NCBI RefSeq assembly: GCF_001270745.1
Contig: NZ_KQ434758.1
Location: 208,275 to 272,274 of the forward strand
Source of the DNA: Jiangella muralis
Lineage (GTDB): Bacteria; Actinomycetota; Actinomycetes; Jiangellales; Jiangellaceae
Direction of reading: 5' to 3'
DNA: 64,000 nucleotides
Part shown: positions 38,873 to 46,827 of the stretch, one piece after another
How positions within the stretch are numbered: the stretch's first letter is position 1
How the letters are laid out: the number at the start of each line of letters is the position of its first letter
The notes under the pieces: model-generated
Seen by the model: only the letters and a program-made list of their open reading frames with translations
Database searches by the model: none
Told to the model about the DNA's origin: nothing
Program-made: the position numbers and the translations under genes

Positions 38873-40177
38873 TCAGCGGTTGTAGCGCTCCAGGATCTCG
38901 TTGCCGTCCTCGGTCAGCCGGGTGCCGAGCTCGTCCAGCGAGATCGCGTTGGCGAAGAACTCCTCGATCGACGGGTTGGCGACCTTGTTCTTCCACTCCT
39001 CGTAGCCGCGGACCCGCTGGAACGGCGCCTGCTCGAGGAACGTCCCGGACGCGGCCGCGACGGGCCAGTCCGGCGTCTCGGTCAGGACGGGGTCCTCGGC
39101 GGCCGCGGAGCTCGCCGGGATCATCCAGTCGCCCTTCGCCAGCAGCGCCTGGTTCTCCGGGTTGAGCATGTACTCGAGGAAGGCCATCGCCTCCTCGGGG
39201 TGCTCGGACTCGGCCGCGACCGAGATCGTCTGCGGCGCCGCCGCCTGCGCCTGCGAGTCGCCCTCCAGCGCCGGGATGGTCACCCACTCGAAGCCCTCGG
39301 GGGCCTGGTCGATGATCTGCTGACGGAACCAGATGCCCTTCGGGAGCATGGCGTACTGGCCGGCGAAGAAGCCCGGCAGCGGGTCGGAGCCGCCCATGCC
39401 GATGGCGTCGGTCGCGGCGCTCTTGTCCACGTAGAGCTGGTCGTAGATGCGCTGGAACGCCTCCTTCTCCGGGTCGCCGAAGATCGCCGTGCTGGCGCCG
39501 TCGGACTCCTCGAAGAACCCGCCGCCGAAGTTCATGGCGAGGTTGAGCATCCGGTTGGCCGGGTCCTTCAACGTCCACGCCACGCCGAACGTGTCGGCGT
39601 CGGTGAGCTGCGTCGAGATGTCGGCGAACTCGTCCCACGTCCACGGGTCGTCCGGCGTGGGCACCGCGATGCCGGCCGCGTCGAGCAGCGTCTTGTTGGC
39701 GAAGATCACCTGCGCGTCCAGCAGGAACGGCACCGCGTAGACGGAGTCGTCGAACGTGACCGCCTCCCACGCGCCGTCGAGGATGTCGTCGGTCAGCGTC
39801 TCCGGGACGAGGTCCGTGAGGTCGAGGATCCAGCCGCGGTCGGCGAAGTCCTGCAGGTAGGACGCCTCGTAGTGGACGAGGTCCGGAGCGGTGCCGCCCT
39901 CGAACGCCGTCACCAGCTGGTCCTGCACCGAGGCCCAGTCACCCTGCAGGTACTCGACCTGGATGTCGGGGTTGTCGGCGTTCCACTGCTCGATGATCTG
40001 CTGGTTCGCCGCGATGGACTCCGGCTGGAAGGCCAGGCTCTGGAAGGTCAGCGTCACCGGGTCGCCGCCGCTGCCCGTCCCGGCGCCGTCGCCGTCTCCG
40101 TCGCCGGAGCCGCAGCCGGCCAGCACGAGGCCGGCGCTGAGGACGCCGGCGGACACGATCGTTGCTGCTCTGCGCAC
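38873..40177 (-). CDS. ABC transporter solute-binding lipoprotein (CUT1 sugar type)
   Basis: A 434-residue lipoprotein from a GTG at 40177 with AGGAGG four bases upstream. Lipobox SAGLVLAGCGSG, then a family-1 extracellular solute-binding domain: VTLTFQSLAFQPESIAANQQIIEQWNADNPDIQVEYLQGDW, APDLVHYEASYLQDFADRGWILDLT, WTWDEFADISTQL, and MLPKGIWFRQQI. Family members bind oligosaccharides, glycerol phosphates or glycosides. Its ligand is likely the compound that the ARH proteins cleave. Confidence 0.9.
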   Translation of the reverse strand: MRRAATIVSAGVLSAGLVLAGCGSGDGDGDGAGTGSGGDPVTLTFQSLAFQPESIAANQQIIEQWNADNPDIQVEYLQGDWASVQDQLVTAFEGGTAPDLVHYEASYLQDFADRGWILDLTDLVPETLTDDILDGAWEAVTFDDSVYAVPFLLDAQVIFANKTLLDAAGIAVPTPDDPWTWDEFADISTQLTDADTFGVAWTLKDPANRMLNLAMNFGGGFFEESDGASTAIFGDPEKEAFQRIYDQLYVDKSAATDAIGMGGSDPLPGFFAGQYAMLPKGIWFRQQIIDQAPEGFEWVTIPALEGDSQAQAAAPQTISVAAESEHPEEAMAFLEYMLNPENQALLAKGDWMIPASSAAAEDPVLTETPDWPVAAASGTFLEQAPFQRVRGYEEWKNKVANPSIEEFFANAISLDELGTRLTEDGNEILERYNR

Positions 40178-40203
40178 GATCCCTCCTGGGGTGATGTGGG
40201 TGG

Positions 40204-41040
40204 TCAGGACTTCACCGCGCCGCCGAGCATGCCCCCGACGAGACGGCGTTGGATGATGGCGAAGAAGACGAGGCTCGGGATGGTGGCGACGAGCGCGGCG
40301 GCCGCCAGCGGGCCCAGCCGCGCCACCCCCTCCGCCCCGATGAACTTCACCAGCGTCAGTGAGATGGTCTGCAGCTCCGGCGTGCGGAGCAGGACCAGGG
40401 CGAACAGGAACTCGTTCCACGCCGAGACGAACGCGAACAGCGCGGCCGCGACGACACCGGGCACCAGCAGCGGCGCGACGATGTCCTTGAGCGTGCGGAG
40501 CTTGCCGGCACCGTCCATCGCGGCGGCCTCCTCCAACTCGACCGGGATGCCGACGACGTAGCTGCGCAGCATCCACAGCGCGAACGGCATGCTCCAGACG
40601 ACGTAGACGATGATCAGGCCGAGCTGCGTGTCGTAGAGCCCGGCGTCGCGCAGCAGCAGGAACAACGGGATGATCACCAGGATGAACGGGAACATCTGGC
40701 TCAGCAGCACCCAGAGCATCGTCATCCGGCTCAGCGCCGAGCGGTAGCGCGCCATCACGTAGGCCGCCGGGATCGACAGCAGCACCGTCACCAGCGCCGA
40801 GGTGCCGGCGATGATCAGCGTGTTGAGCAGCGCCCGGGCCAGCGGCTGCTGCTCGAACGCGAGCCGGAAGTTGTCCAGCGTCGGCTCGGCCGGGATGATC
40901 GTCGGATCGATCAGCGCCATCTCCTGCGGCGGCTTGAACGCCGTCGAGATCAGCCAGAGCAGCGGGAAGGCCAGGAACACCAGGTACGCGACCAGCGCCA
41001 CGTACTTCGCCGGCGTCGCCAGCGTGCGGAAGCCGCGCAT
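40204..41040 (-). CDS. carbohydrate ABC transporter permease (MalG-like)
   Basis: A 278-residue inner-membrane protein with six predicted hydrophobic segments, the first being YVALVAYLVFLAFPLLWLI. The cytoplasmic EAA loop EEAAAMDGAGKLRTLKDIVAPLLVPG, which contacts the ATPase, is present. It forms the membrane channel with the preceding permease. ATG 41040 follows the upstream stop after two bases. No ATPase gene is in the operon; a shared MsiK-type ATPase probably serves it. Confidence 0.9.
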   Translation of the reverse strand: MRGFRTLATPAKYVALVAYLVFLAFPLLWLISTAFKPPQEMALIDPTIIPAEPTLDNFRLAFEQQPLARALLNTLIIAGTSALVTVLLSIPAAYVMARYRSALSRMTMLWVLLSQMFPFILVIIPLFLLLRDAGLYDTQLGLIIVYVVWSMPFALWMLRSYVVGIPVELEEAAAMDGAGKLRTLKDIVAPLLVPGVVAAALFAFVSAWNEFLFALVLLRTPELQTISLTLVKFIGAEGVARLGPLAAAALVATIPSLVFFAIIQRRLVGGMLGGAVKS

Positions 41041-41042
41041 GA

Positions 41043-41978
41043 TCAGCCCTCCTCCCGGTAGCGCCGTCGTAGGTAGAACACGACGAACACGGCGATCACC
41101 AGCACCATCGCGTTGCCCAGCGCGGCCGCGTAGCCGTAGTTGCCGTAGCGGAAGGCCTCCTCGTACGCGAACAGCATCGGCAGCCGGGTCGAGCCGCCCG
41201 GCCCGCCCTCGGTGAGCACGTACACGAGGCTGAAGGAGTTGAAGTTCCAGATGAAGTCGAGCGTCGTCATCGCCGTGACGATGGGGCGCAGCGCCGGCCA
41301 CGTCACATTACGGAACCGCTGCCACGGTCCCGCGCCGTCGACCGCGGCCGCCTCCTTCAGCTCCTCGGACACGCTCTGCAGGCCGGCCAGCAGCACCACC
41401 GTCGTCTGCGGCATGCCCGACCACACGCCGACGACGATGACGGCGGGCAGTGCCAGCGACAGCGAGCTGAGCCATTCGACGTTGGAGTCGATGATCCCGA
41501 GATCCTTGAGCGTGCTGTTCAGGATGCCCGCGTTGGGGTGGTACACCAGCCGCCACATGATGCCGATGACGACCGGCGGCATCGCCCACGGCACCAGCGC
41601 CAGCGTGCGGGCCAGCCAGCGCAGCCGCAGCTTCTGGTTGAGCAGCAGCGCGAGGCCGAGGCTGGCGAAGAACTGCAGGACCGTGACGCAGAACGCCCAG
41701 ATCAGCCCGATGCGGAAGGAGTCCCAGAAGTACGAGTCGCCGAGCAGCTGGGTGTAGTTGTCGAAGCCGGTGAACGACGTCTGGCTGTTGCGCCCGGCCT
41801 CGGCGTCGGTGAACCCCAGGTAGATGCCGCGCAGCAGCGGGTACATGCTGAACAGCACGACCGGGATCAGCGCCGGCACGGCGAGCAGCAGCCCGTCGCG
41901 GTCCAGCCCGAGGAAGCCCTTGCGCTTCGGCTCCGTGGGCCGGGTCGCGGGTCGTCGCGCGGTGGCGGTGGCGCTCAT
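41043..41978 (-). CDS. sugar ABC transporter permease (MalF-like)
   Basis: A 311-residue membrane protein with an N-terminal cytoplasmic tail (ARRPATRPTEPKRKGFLG) and six hydrophobic segments (LLLAVPALIPVVLFSMYPLL first). EAA loop: LKEAAAVDGAGPWQRFRNVTWPALRP. The segment VYVLTEGGPGGSTRLPMLFAYEEAFRYGNYGYA is typical of CUT1 MalF-type permeases. Its ATG overlaps the lacI stop by four bases (ATGA), so the regulator and transporter are one transcript. Confidence 0.9.
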   Translation of the reverse strand: MSATATARRPATRPTEPKRKGFLGLDRDGLLLAVPALIPVVLFSMYPLLRGIYLGFTDAEAGRNSQTSFTGFDNYTQLLGDSYFWDSFRIGLIWAFCVTVLQFFASLGLALLLNQKLRLRWLARTLALVPWAMPPVVIGIMWRLVYHPNAGILNSTLKDLGIIDSNVEWLSSLSLALPAVIVVGVWSGMPQTTVVLLAGLQSVSEELKEAAAVDGAGPWQRFRNVTWPALRPIVTAMTTLDFIWNFNSFSLVYVLTEGGPGGSTRLPMLFAYEEAFRYGNYGYAAALGNAMVLVIAVFVVFYLRRRYREEG

Positions 41979-42979
41979 CGGCTGCTCTCCCGGACGGTCA
42001 GCGACGGCGGGACGGTGACCCGCTCGGGCGGCGCGTCGTCGCCGTCGAGCCGGCGCAGCAGCAGCTCCGCGGCGATGCGGCCACGGTCGGCCGAGCCGAG
42101 GGAGACGCTGGACAGCGGCGGGAAGCTGGTGGCGGCCAGCGGGGTGTCGTCCATGCCGACCACCCGCACGTCGCCGGGGACGTCGCGGCCGAGTTCGCGC
42201 AGCGCGTGCAGGGCGCCCATCGCGATGAGATCGTTGGCGCCGAACACGGCGTCGACGTCCGGGTGTTCGGTGAGCAGCTCGCGCGCCGTCTGGCGGCCGG
42301 CGTCGAACCGGAAGTCGGTGAACCGGATCAGCGCGTCGTCCGTCTCCCGGCCGGCCGCCGCGAGCCCCATGCGGTAGCCGTCGTAGCGGGCCCGGCCGGG
42401 GACGGTGTCCAGCGGGCCGTCGATGAACGCGATGCGGCGGGCGCCGGCCTCGGCCAGGTGCTGGACCGCCAGCTGCGCACCCACCCGCGAGTCGGCCCGC
42501 ACGTTGTCCACCGGTACGTCGTCCGGCAGCAGGCCGATCACCACGACCGGGACGGCGGTCTGCCGCAGCGCCTCGACGTGCCGGTCGGTGACGCGCAGCG
42601 GGCACAGGATCAGCCCGTCGACGTAGTTCTGGCTGAGGCTGGCCAGCACCCCCAGCTCATCCTCGACGTCGGCGCCGGTGCTGTGCAGCAGCAGCCGGTA
42701 GCCCTCGTCCCGCAGCGTCGGCTGGATGCGGCGGACCATCTCGAGGTATGCGGCGTTGCCGATGTCCTCCATCGCGAACGCGATCTGCCCCGTGTGCCGC
42801 GTCTTCAGCGACTGCGCGACGACGCTCGGGACGTAGCCGACCTCCCGGACCGCGGCGTTCACCCGGGCGACCATGTCGGCGTTGGAGGTGTTGCCGTTGA
42901 GCGCGCGCGACACCGAGGAGATCGAGACCCCGGCGACCTTGGCCACCTCGTGAATCGTCGGCCGACGGCGCTGCGACAC
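41975..42979 (-). CDS. LacI family transcriptional regulator
   Basis: A 334-residue regulator from a GTG at 42979, with GAGGAGG nine bases upstream; a longer in-frame start at 43072 lies beyond both operators and was rejected. The DNA-binding domain PTIHEVAKVAGVSISSVSRALNGN is at the N-terminus, followed by the hinge VGYVPSVVAQSLKTRHTGQIAF and a periplasmic-binding-type ligand domain (DGLILCPLRV, FIDGPLDTVPGRARYDGYRMGL, VFGANDLIAMGALHAL). It heads the ARH operon and probably represses it until its sugar or riboside ligand binds. Palindromic operators lie 30 and 66 bases upstream and before the divergent esterase gene. Confidence 0.92.
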   Translation of the reverse strand: MSQRRRPTIHEVAKVAGVSISSVSRALNGNTSNADMVARVNAAVREVGYVPSVVAQSLKTRHTGQIAFAMEDIGNAAYLEMVRRIQPTLRDEGYRLLLHSTGADVEDELGVLASLSQNYVDGLILCPLRVTDRHVEALRQTAVPVVVIGLLPDDVPVDNVRADSRVGAQLAVQHLAEAGARRIAFIDGPLDTVPGRARYDGYRMGLAAAGRETDDALIRFTDFRFDAGRQTARELLTEHPDVDAVFGANDLIAMGALHALRELGRDVPGDVRVVGMDDTPLAATSFPPLSSVSLGSADRGRIAAELLLRRLDGDDAPPERVTVPPSLTVRESSR

Positions 42980-43008
42980 GTGCGTCCACCTCCTCGTGGA
43001 TCGGGGCC

Positions 43009-43020
43009 GGAACCGTTTCC
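43009..43020. promoter_or_regulatory. LacI-family operator, imperfect (O2)
   Basis: GGAACCGTTTCC differs from the perfect palindrome GGAAACGTTTCC at one position. It is 30 bases before the lacI start codon, overlapping the likely transcript start region, and suits autorepression. Confidence 0.65.
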
Positions 43021-43044
43021 GAGCGACCTTGCAGTGATGGGCGG

Positions 43045-43056
43045 GGAAACGTTTCC
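43045..43056. promoter_or_regulatory. LacI-family operator, perfect (O1)
   Basis: GGAAACGTTTCC is a perfect 12-base palindrome with the central CG typical of LacI/GalR-family operators. It is 36 bases from the imperfect site, in front of the leftward operon. Confidence 0.75.
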
Positions 43057-43231
43057 GGGATGTGGTGGACATTGGATCGCGCCGCCCCCGGTCCCGTCAA
43101 GTCGCCGATACGAACCCGTGACCCGAACCCCGCGCACGCCCGTCGCCCCGGCCCCGCCGCCGGCCCCGCCCCCACCCGACCCACCCGCGCCGCCGCACCC
43201 CGCGGCCCCGCCGCTCACCCCGGCGCCGCCA

Positions 43232-43254
43232 CCCCACCCACCCCGCCCACGCCC
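43232..43254 (-). other. G-quadruplex-forming sequence candidate
   Basis: On the minus strand five G-runs of 3-4 bases are separated by loops of 1-3 bases (GGG-cgt-GGG-c-GGGG-t-GGG-t-GGGG). This satisfies the usual G4 pattern with very short loops, between the operators controlling the divergent genes. Confidence 0.5.
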
Positions 43255-43350
43255 GGCGCAGGCGGCGGGGTCTTGACGCGTCGCCGGGAGGCGTGCTGGA
43301 GTAGCGCCGACCTCCCGGAATCGCCGAATCCAGCCACCCCGGCCGTCGGC

Positions 43351-43362
43351 GGAAACGTTTCC
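43351..43362. promoter_or_regulatory. LacI-family operator, perfect (O3), before esterase gene
   Basis: A second perfect GGAAACGTTTCC lies 26 bases before the esterase ATG. Its identity with O1 suggests the adjacent LacI protein also controls the divergent secreted esterase. Confidence 0.7.
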
Positions 43363-43387
43363 GATCCACGGCGCGAAGGAGCGGCGG

Positions 43388-45604
43388 ATGGCGGCATTGA
43401 ACCGGGCGACGACAGTGGCGGCGGCATCCTTGCTGCTCGCAGCCCTGCACGTCGCCACGTCGGGCTCGGGGTCGGGGCCGGAGTCCGGCACCGAACCGGC
43501 CGCGGGCACCGTCGTGACCGGGACGGCGCCCGCCGGGGCCGCCGGCGTGGCCGTCGAGTACGCCGCCTACCTGCCCGCCGGCTACGAGGACGGCGACGAC
43601 GAGTACGCCACGATCTACCTGCTGCACGGCCGCGGCGACACGATGGCCGCCTGGCAGCAGGTGAGCGCCGACCTCGACCGCCTGATCGCCGACGGGACGG
43701 TGCCGCCGCTGATCGCGGTCATGCCGGACGCGCCGTGGAGCGACCGCGGCAACTGGTACGTCGACTCCCTGCACACCGGCGGCGCGGCGGTCGAGACGGC
43801 GATCACGCAGGACCTGGTCGCCCACGTCGACGATACCTACCGGACGGTCGCGGACCGCGACGCGAGGGCCGTCGGCGGGTACTCGATGGGCGGGTACGGG
43901 GCGCTCCGCTACGCCCTCGCCCACCAGGACGTCTTCGCCGCCGGCCTGGTGCTCAGCCCGGCCGCCTACGTGCCGCTGCCGCCGGCCGACTCGTCGGCGC
44001 GCGAGTTCGGCGGCTTCGGCCGCGGTGACGCCGCCTTCGACGACGCCAGGTACACCGAGCTGAACTACCCGGCGCTGCTCGGCGCCGTCGACCCGGAGCT
44101 CCCGACGCACCTGTACATCGCGGTCGGCGACGACGAGTGGGCGAACCCGGCGCCCGAGGACGCCCAGCACGACATCGACTTCGAGTCCGCCCGGCTGTAC
44201 AACGCGGCCAGGCGCGTGGACGGCGTGACGGCGGAGCTGCGCGTGCTCGACGGCGGGCACGACTGGGACGTCTGGCGCCCGGCGTTCCGCGACGGTCTCG
44301 CCGACGTCGCCGGCCGGCTGCGCACCACCGACCCGATCCCGCTGCCCGGCGCCATCACCGGCACCGGCGGCGACGACCGCGCGGGCGGCGTCGCGGTCAC
44401 GGCCGACGGCGGCACCGTCACCGCGGTCAACGAGGGCGGCGCCGGCCCCGTCCTCAGCAGCGACGACGGCTGGACGCTGCGGCTCGTCCCCGCCGGCCGG
44501 GTCTACGGCCCGCGCACCGGCCCGGGCGGTGACCTCTACACAGCCGGCTACTCCGGCGGCGACGCGTTCGGAGCGCGGGTGACGCCCGCCGGCGAGACGG
44601 CCTGGCTGACGCGGTTCGGCCACCCGGCCGCGGCCGACCGCGCCTACGCGAGCGTCCCGGCGCCGGACGGCGGGCTCTACGTCGCCGGCTACACCAGCGG
44701 CAGCGTCGGCGGCACCCCGAACGCCGGCGACAAGGACGCACTGCTGGCCCGGTTCGACGCGGCCGGCGAGCTGCTCTGGACCCGCCAGGTCGGCGGCCCC
44801 GGCGAGGACAAGGCGCTGGACGTCACGATCGGCGCCGACCGCCGCGTCTACGTCGCGGGCGTCACGTCGCAGGCGATGCCCGGTGCGACGGCGCACGGCG
44901 GCCTGGACGCGTGGGTCGCCCGGTTCACCGACGCCGGCCAGCAGGACTGGCTCAGCCAGTTCGGCACCACCGAGAACGACCAGTTCAGCGCACTCGCGCC
45001 GCTACCGACGCAGGGCGTGGTCGCCGTCGGCCACACCGGCGGAACCCTGGGCGCGGCGAGCTCAGGCGGCAACGACCAGCTCGCCGTCGCCGTGACGTCG
45101 TCGGGCCGGGCCCGCTGGATCACCCAGGACGGCACCGGCGGCGACGACCGCACGGCCGCCGTGCACGTCGGGACGGACGGGACCATCACCGTCGCCGCCC
45201 ACACCGACGGGCGGGCCGGCGTCAGCGCGGGCGGCGTGGACGTCGTCGTCAGCACGCTCGGCAGCCGCGGCCAGGGTGTGTCTCCCGGGTCTCGGCCGTC
45301 GCGAGCGGCGTCCAGGTGGATGCCTCGCAAGGCCGAGGAAGGAGACATAGCGGTGCCTATGGCGACTGACGAGAACGCAGCGAGGCGCCGCCTGGGCGTC
45401 GCGCAGCAGGCCACGGACCCGGGAGACACACCCTGGGTGCGCGAGCGCACCCAGTTCGGCACGCCGGAGCGCGACGGCGCCGACGAGTGGGACGAGGCCA
45501 ACCTCTACCTCGACGCGACCGGCACCCTGATCACCGGCCTGACGTTCGGCGGCGGCCGCGGGCTCGGTGACGTGTTCACCGGCCCGCTGCCGTCACGCCG
45601 CTAG
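43388..45604 (+). CDS. secreted esterase (EstA/EstD-like) with C-terminal SBBP beta-propeller; carries an in-frame insertion
   Basis: A 738-residue protein. An N-terminal hydrophobic signal (TVAAASLLLAALHVATS) is followed by an alpha/beta-hydrolase of the esterase-D family: IYLLHGRGD, nucleophile S166 in VGGYSMGGYGALRYAL, and catalytic His in LDGGHDWDVWRP near 290. Relatives deacylate feruloyl or acetyl sugars. From about residue 335 a beta-propeller has SBBP-like repeats (LLWTRQVGGPGEDKALDV, DWLSQFGTTENDQFSAL). A 53-residue, Arg-rich segment unlike the rest interrupts the last blade, between Q and WVRERTQFGTPE, and coincides with the hairpin element at 45271-45436. The stop shares the palindrome CTAG with the convergent thioredoxin gene. 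Confidence 0.82.
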   Translation: MAALNRATTVAAASLLLAALHVATSGSGSGPESGTEPAAGTVVTGTAPAGAAGVAVEYAAYLPAGYEDGDDEYATIYLLHGRGDTMAAWQQVSADLDRLIADGTVPPLIAVMPDAPWSDRGNWYVDSLHTGGAAVETAITQDLVAHVDDTYRTVADRDARAVGGYSMGGYGALRYALAHQDVFAAGLVLSPAAYVPLPPADSSAREFGGFGRGDAAFDDARYTELNYPALLGAVDPELPTHLYIAVGDDEWANPAPEDAQHDIDFESARLYNAARRVDGVTAELRVLDGGHDWDVWRPAFRDGLADVAGRLRTTDPIPLPGAITGTGGDDRAGGVAVTADGGTVTAVNEGGAGPVLSSDDGWTLRLVPAGRVYGPRTGPGGDLYTAGYSGGDAFGARVTPAGETAWLTRFGHPAAADRAYASVPAPDGGLYVAGYTSGSVGGTPNAGDKDALLARFDAAGELLWTRQVGGPGEDKALDVTIGADRRVYVAGVTSQAMPGATAHGGLDAWVARFTDAGQQDWLSQFGTTENDQFSALAPLPTQGVVAVGHTGGTLGAASSGGNDQLAVAVTSSGRARWITQDGTGGDDRTAAVHVGTDGTITVAAHTDGRAGVSAGGVDVVVSTLGSRGQGVSPGSRPSRAASRWMPRKAEEGDIAVPMATDENAARRRLGVAQQATDPGDTPWVRERTQFGTPERDGADEWDEANLYLDATGTLITGLTFGGGRGLGDVFTGPLPSRR
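45271..45436 (+). repeat. 166-bp hairpin element inserted in frame, perfect 21-bp terminal inverted repeats
   Basis: Left arm 45271-45291 and right arm 45416-45436 are perfect inverted complements; the core is GGTGTGTCTCCCGGGTC. Inside, 45313-45336 and about 45380-45402 are a second long complementary pair. Its differences at three positions are all consistent with G-U wobble on the plus strand (they would be C-A mismatches on the minus strand). Removing 45275-45433 (159 bases, 53 codons) restores an uninterrupted propeller blade. No transposase and no target duplication are visible. Confidence 0.85.
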
Positions 45605-46539
45605 AACAGCGCGCTGGCCAGCGCCGACCGCGCCTTGGCGACGCGCGGGTCGGCGCCGCCGACGATGTCGAACAGCTCGACGACCCGAGCCCGGACGAGC
45701 TCGCGGTCGTCGCCGAAGACGCGCCGGACGGTGCCGATGAGGCGGTCGAACGCTTGGTCGACCCGGCCCGACACGACCTCGATGTCGGCGGCCAGCAACT
45801 GCGCGCCGACGTCGGTGGGGTCGGCGTCGGCGGCCGCGACGGCCCCCGCCGGGTCGGCGCCCGCGGTGCGGCGCAGCAGCTCGACCTGGGCCAGCCCGGC
45901 CTTCGCCTCGGCGTCGGCCGGCGCCTCGGCCAGCACCTGCTGGTAGGCCTGGGCGGCCCGGTCGAAGTCGCCGGCGTTGATGGCGTCGTAGGCGGCCTCG
46001 AACCGGGGGTCGATCGGCTCTTCCTCGGCCTCCGCCTCGCCCTCGGCCGGTTCGGCGCCGGCGGCGCCCGGAATCGGGTCGGCCCGCCCGGCGACCCCGT
46101 TGGCGACGGCCATCTGCAGCAGCTGGTCGATGACCTGCTGGGCCTGTGCCTCGGGGATGGCGCCCTGGAACATCGGGACCAGCTGCCCGCGCACCACGGC
46201 GACGACGGTGGGGATGCTCTGCACCTGCGCGGCCTGCGCGATGGCCTGGTTGGCGTCGACGTCGATCTTGGCGAGGACGAACCGGCCCTCATGCTGCGCG
46301 GCCAGGCGCTCGAGGATGGGCGAGAGCGTCTTGCACGGCTCGCACCAGGTGGCCCAGAAGTCGATGACGACGGGCACGGTCATGGACCGGGTGAGCACCT
46401 CGGACTGGAATGTCTCCTCGGTGACGTCGATGACGTAACCACCGCCGGAGGCGCCCGGCGTGGCCTGCTGCGGCGTCCCGCCGCCGTTCAGGGCGGACAG
46501 GTCGACGGCGCCGGGGCGGCTGAAACTCTGCGAGCTCAT
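45601..46539 (-). CDS. thioredoxin-domain co-chaperone YbbN-like with tetratricopeptide tail
   Basis: A 312-residue protein. A thioredoxin domain at about 33-145 has VVIDFWATWCEPCKTLSPIL (WCEPC at 65-69 in place of WCGPC) and the cis-proline VQSIPTVVAVVRGQLV. An acidic linker (AEPAEGEAEAEEEPID) leads to TPR-like helices (FEAAYDAINAGDFDRAAQAYQQVLAEAPADAEA). This is the YbbN/CnoX layout, a protein-folding helper binding clients through mixed disulphides or holdase activity; E replacing G in CxxC is common among actinobacterial members. Its stop shares CTAG with the convergent esterase stop. Confidence 0.88.
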   Translation of the reverse strand: MSSQSFSRPGAVDLSALNGGGTPQQATPGASGGGYVIDVTEETFQSEVLTRSMTVPVVIDFWATWCEPCKTLSPILERLAAQHEGRFVLAKIDVDANQAIAQAAQVQSIPTVVAVVRGQLVPMFQGAIPEAQAQQVIDQLLQMAVANGVAGRADPIPGAAGAEPAEGEAEAEEEPIDPRFEAAYDAINAGDFDRAAQAYQQVLAEAPADAEAKAGLAQVELLRRTAGADPAGAVAAADADPTDVGAQLLAADIEVVSGRVDQAFDRLIGTVRRVFGDDRELVRARVVELFDIVGGADPRVAKARSALASALF

Positions 46540-46585
46540 GGCCCTATCCTCCCCCGATCAGCCGCCCGGCTGCCACACGGGTCCG

Positions 46586-46762
46586 TCAGTCCCAGTAGGC
46601 GCTGTTCCAGTGTCGGGCATCGACGGCGTGCGCGCGAGGCAGCGGGGCGAGCGGCACGGACGCGGTTCGGCGGACGGGCTCGGCGGCGGCGCGGCGGCGC
46701 AACGGGTAGGCATGCGCGAGCAGAATGGCGATCATCGCGGCCAGCAGGATCGGTACCAGCAT
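46586..46762 (-). CDS. small membrane protein, 58 aa
   Basis: An ATG at 46762 with GGGAGG four bases upstream opens a 58-codon frame. Residues 1-17 (LVPILLAAMIAILLAHAYP) form one transmembrane helix, followed by an Arg-rich segment (LRRRAAAEPVRR), so the C-terminus should be cytoplasmic. No family recognised. It lies between the acyl-CoA mutase and thioredoxin genes in the same direction. Confidence 0.6.
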   Translation of the reverse strand: MLVPILLAAMIAILLAHAYPLRRRAAAEPVRRTASVPLAPLPRAHAVDARHWNSAYWD

Positions 46763-46827
46763 GCGACCTCCCTGGTCGGAGCGCTGTTGCCCGCATGGTG
46801 ACAGATCACCGGCGGGCCGTCCACCCG

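Larger units (their letters stand above)
42980..43387. other. divergent regulatory region between lacI and esterase gene
   Basis: This 408-base gap contains three LacI-type operator sites (listed separately), and between them a strongly C-rich tract at about 43130-43260 that would encode only Pro/Ala-rich peptide. I see no convincing gene in it. Promoters for both directions should lie near the operators. Confidence 0.7.

Noticed and set aside
42980-43276. A Pro-rich protein encoded in the C-rich tract
   Set aside because: The sequence gives only Pro/Ala/Thr repeats with no ribosome-binding site and lies between regulatory sites.
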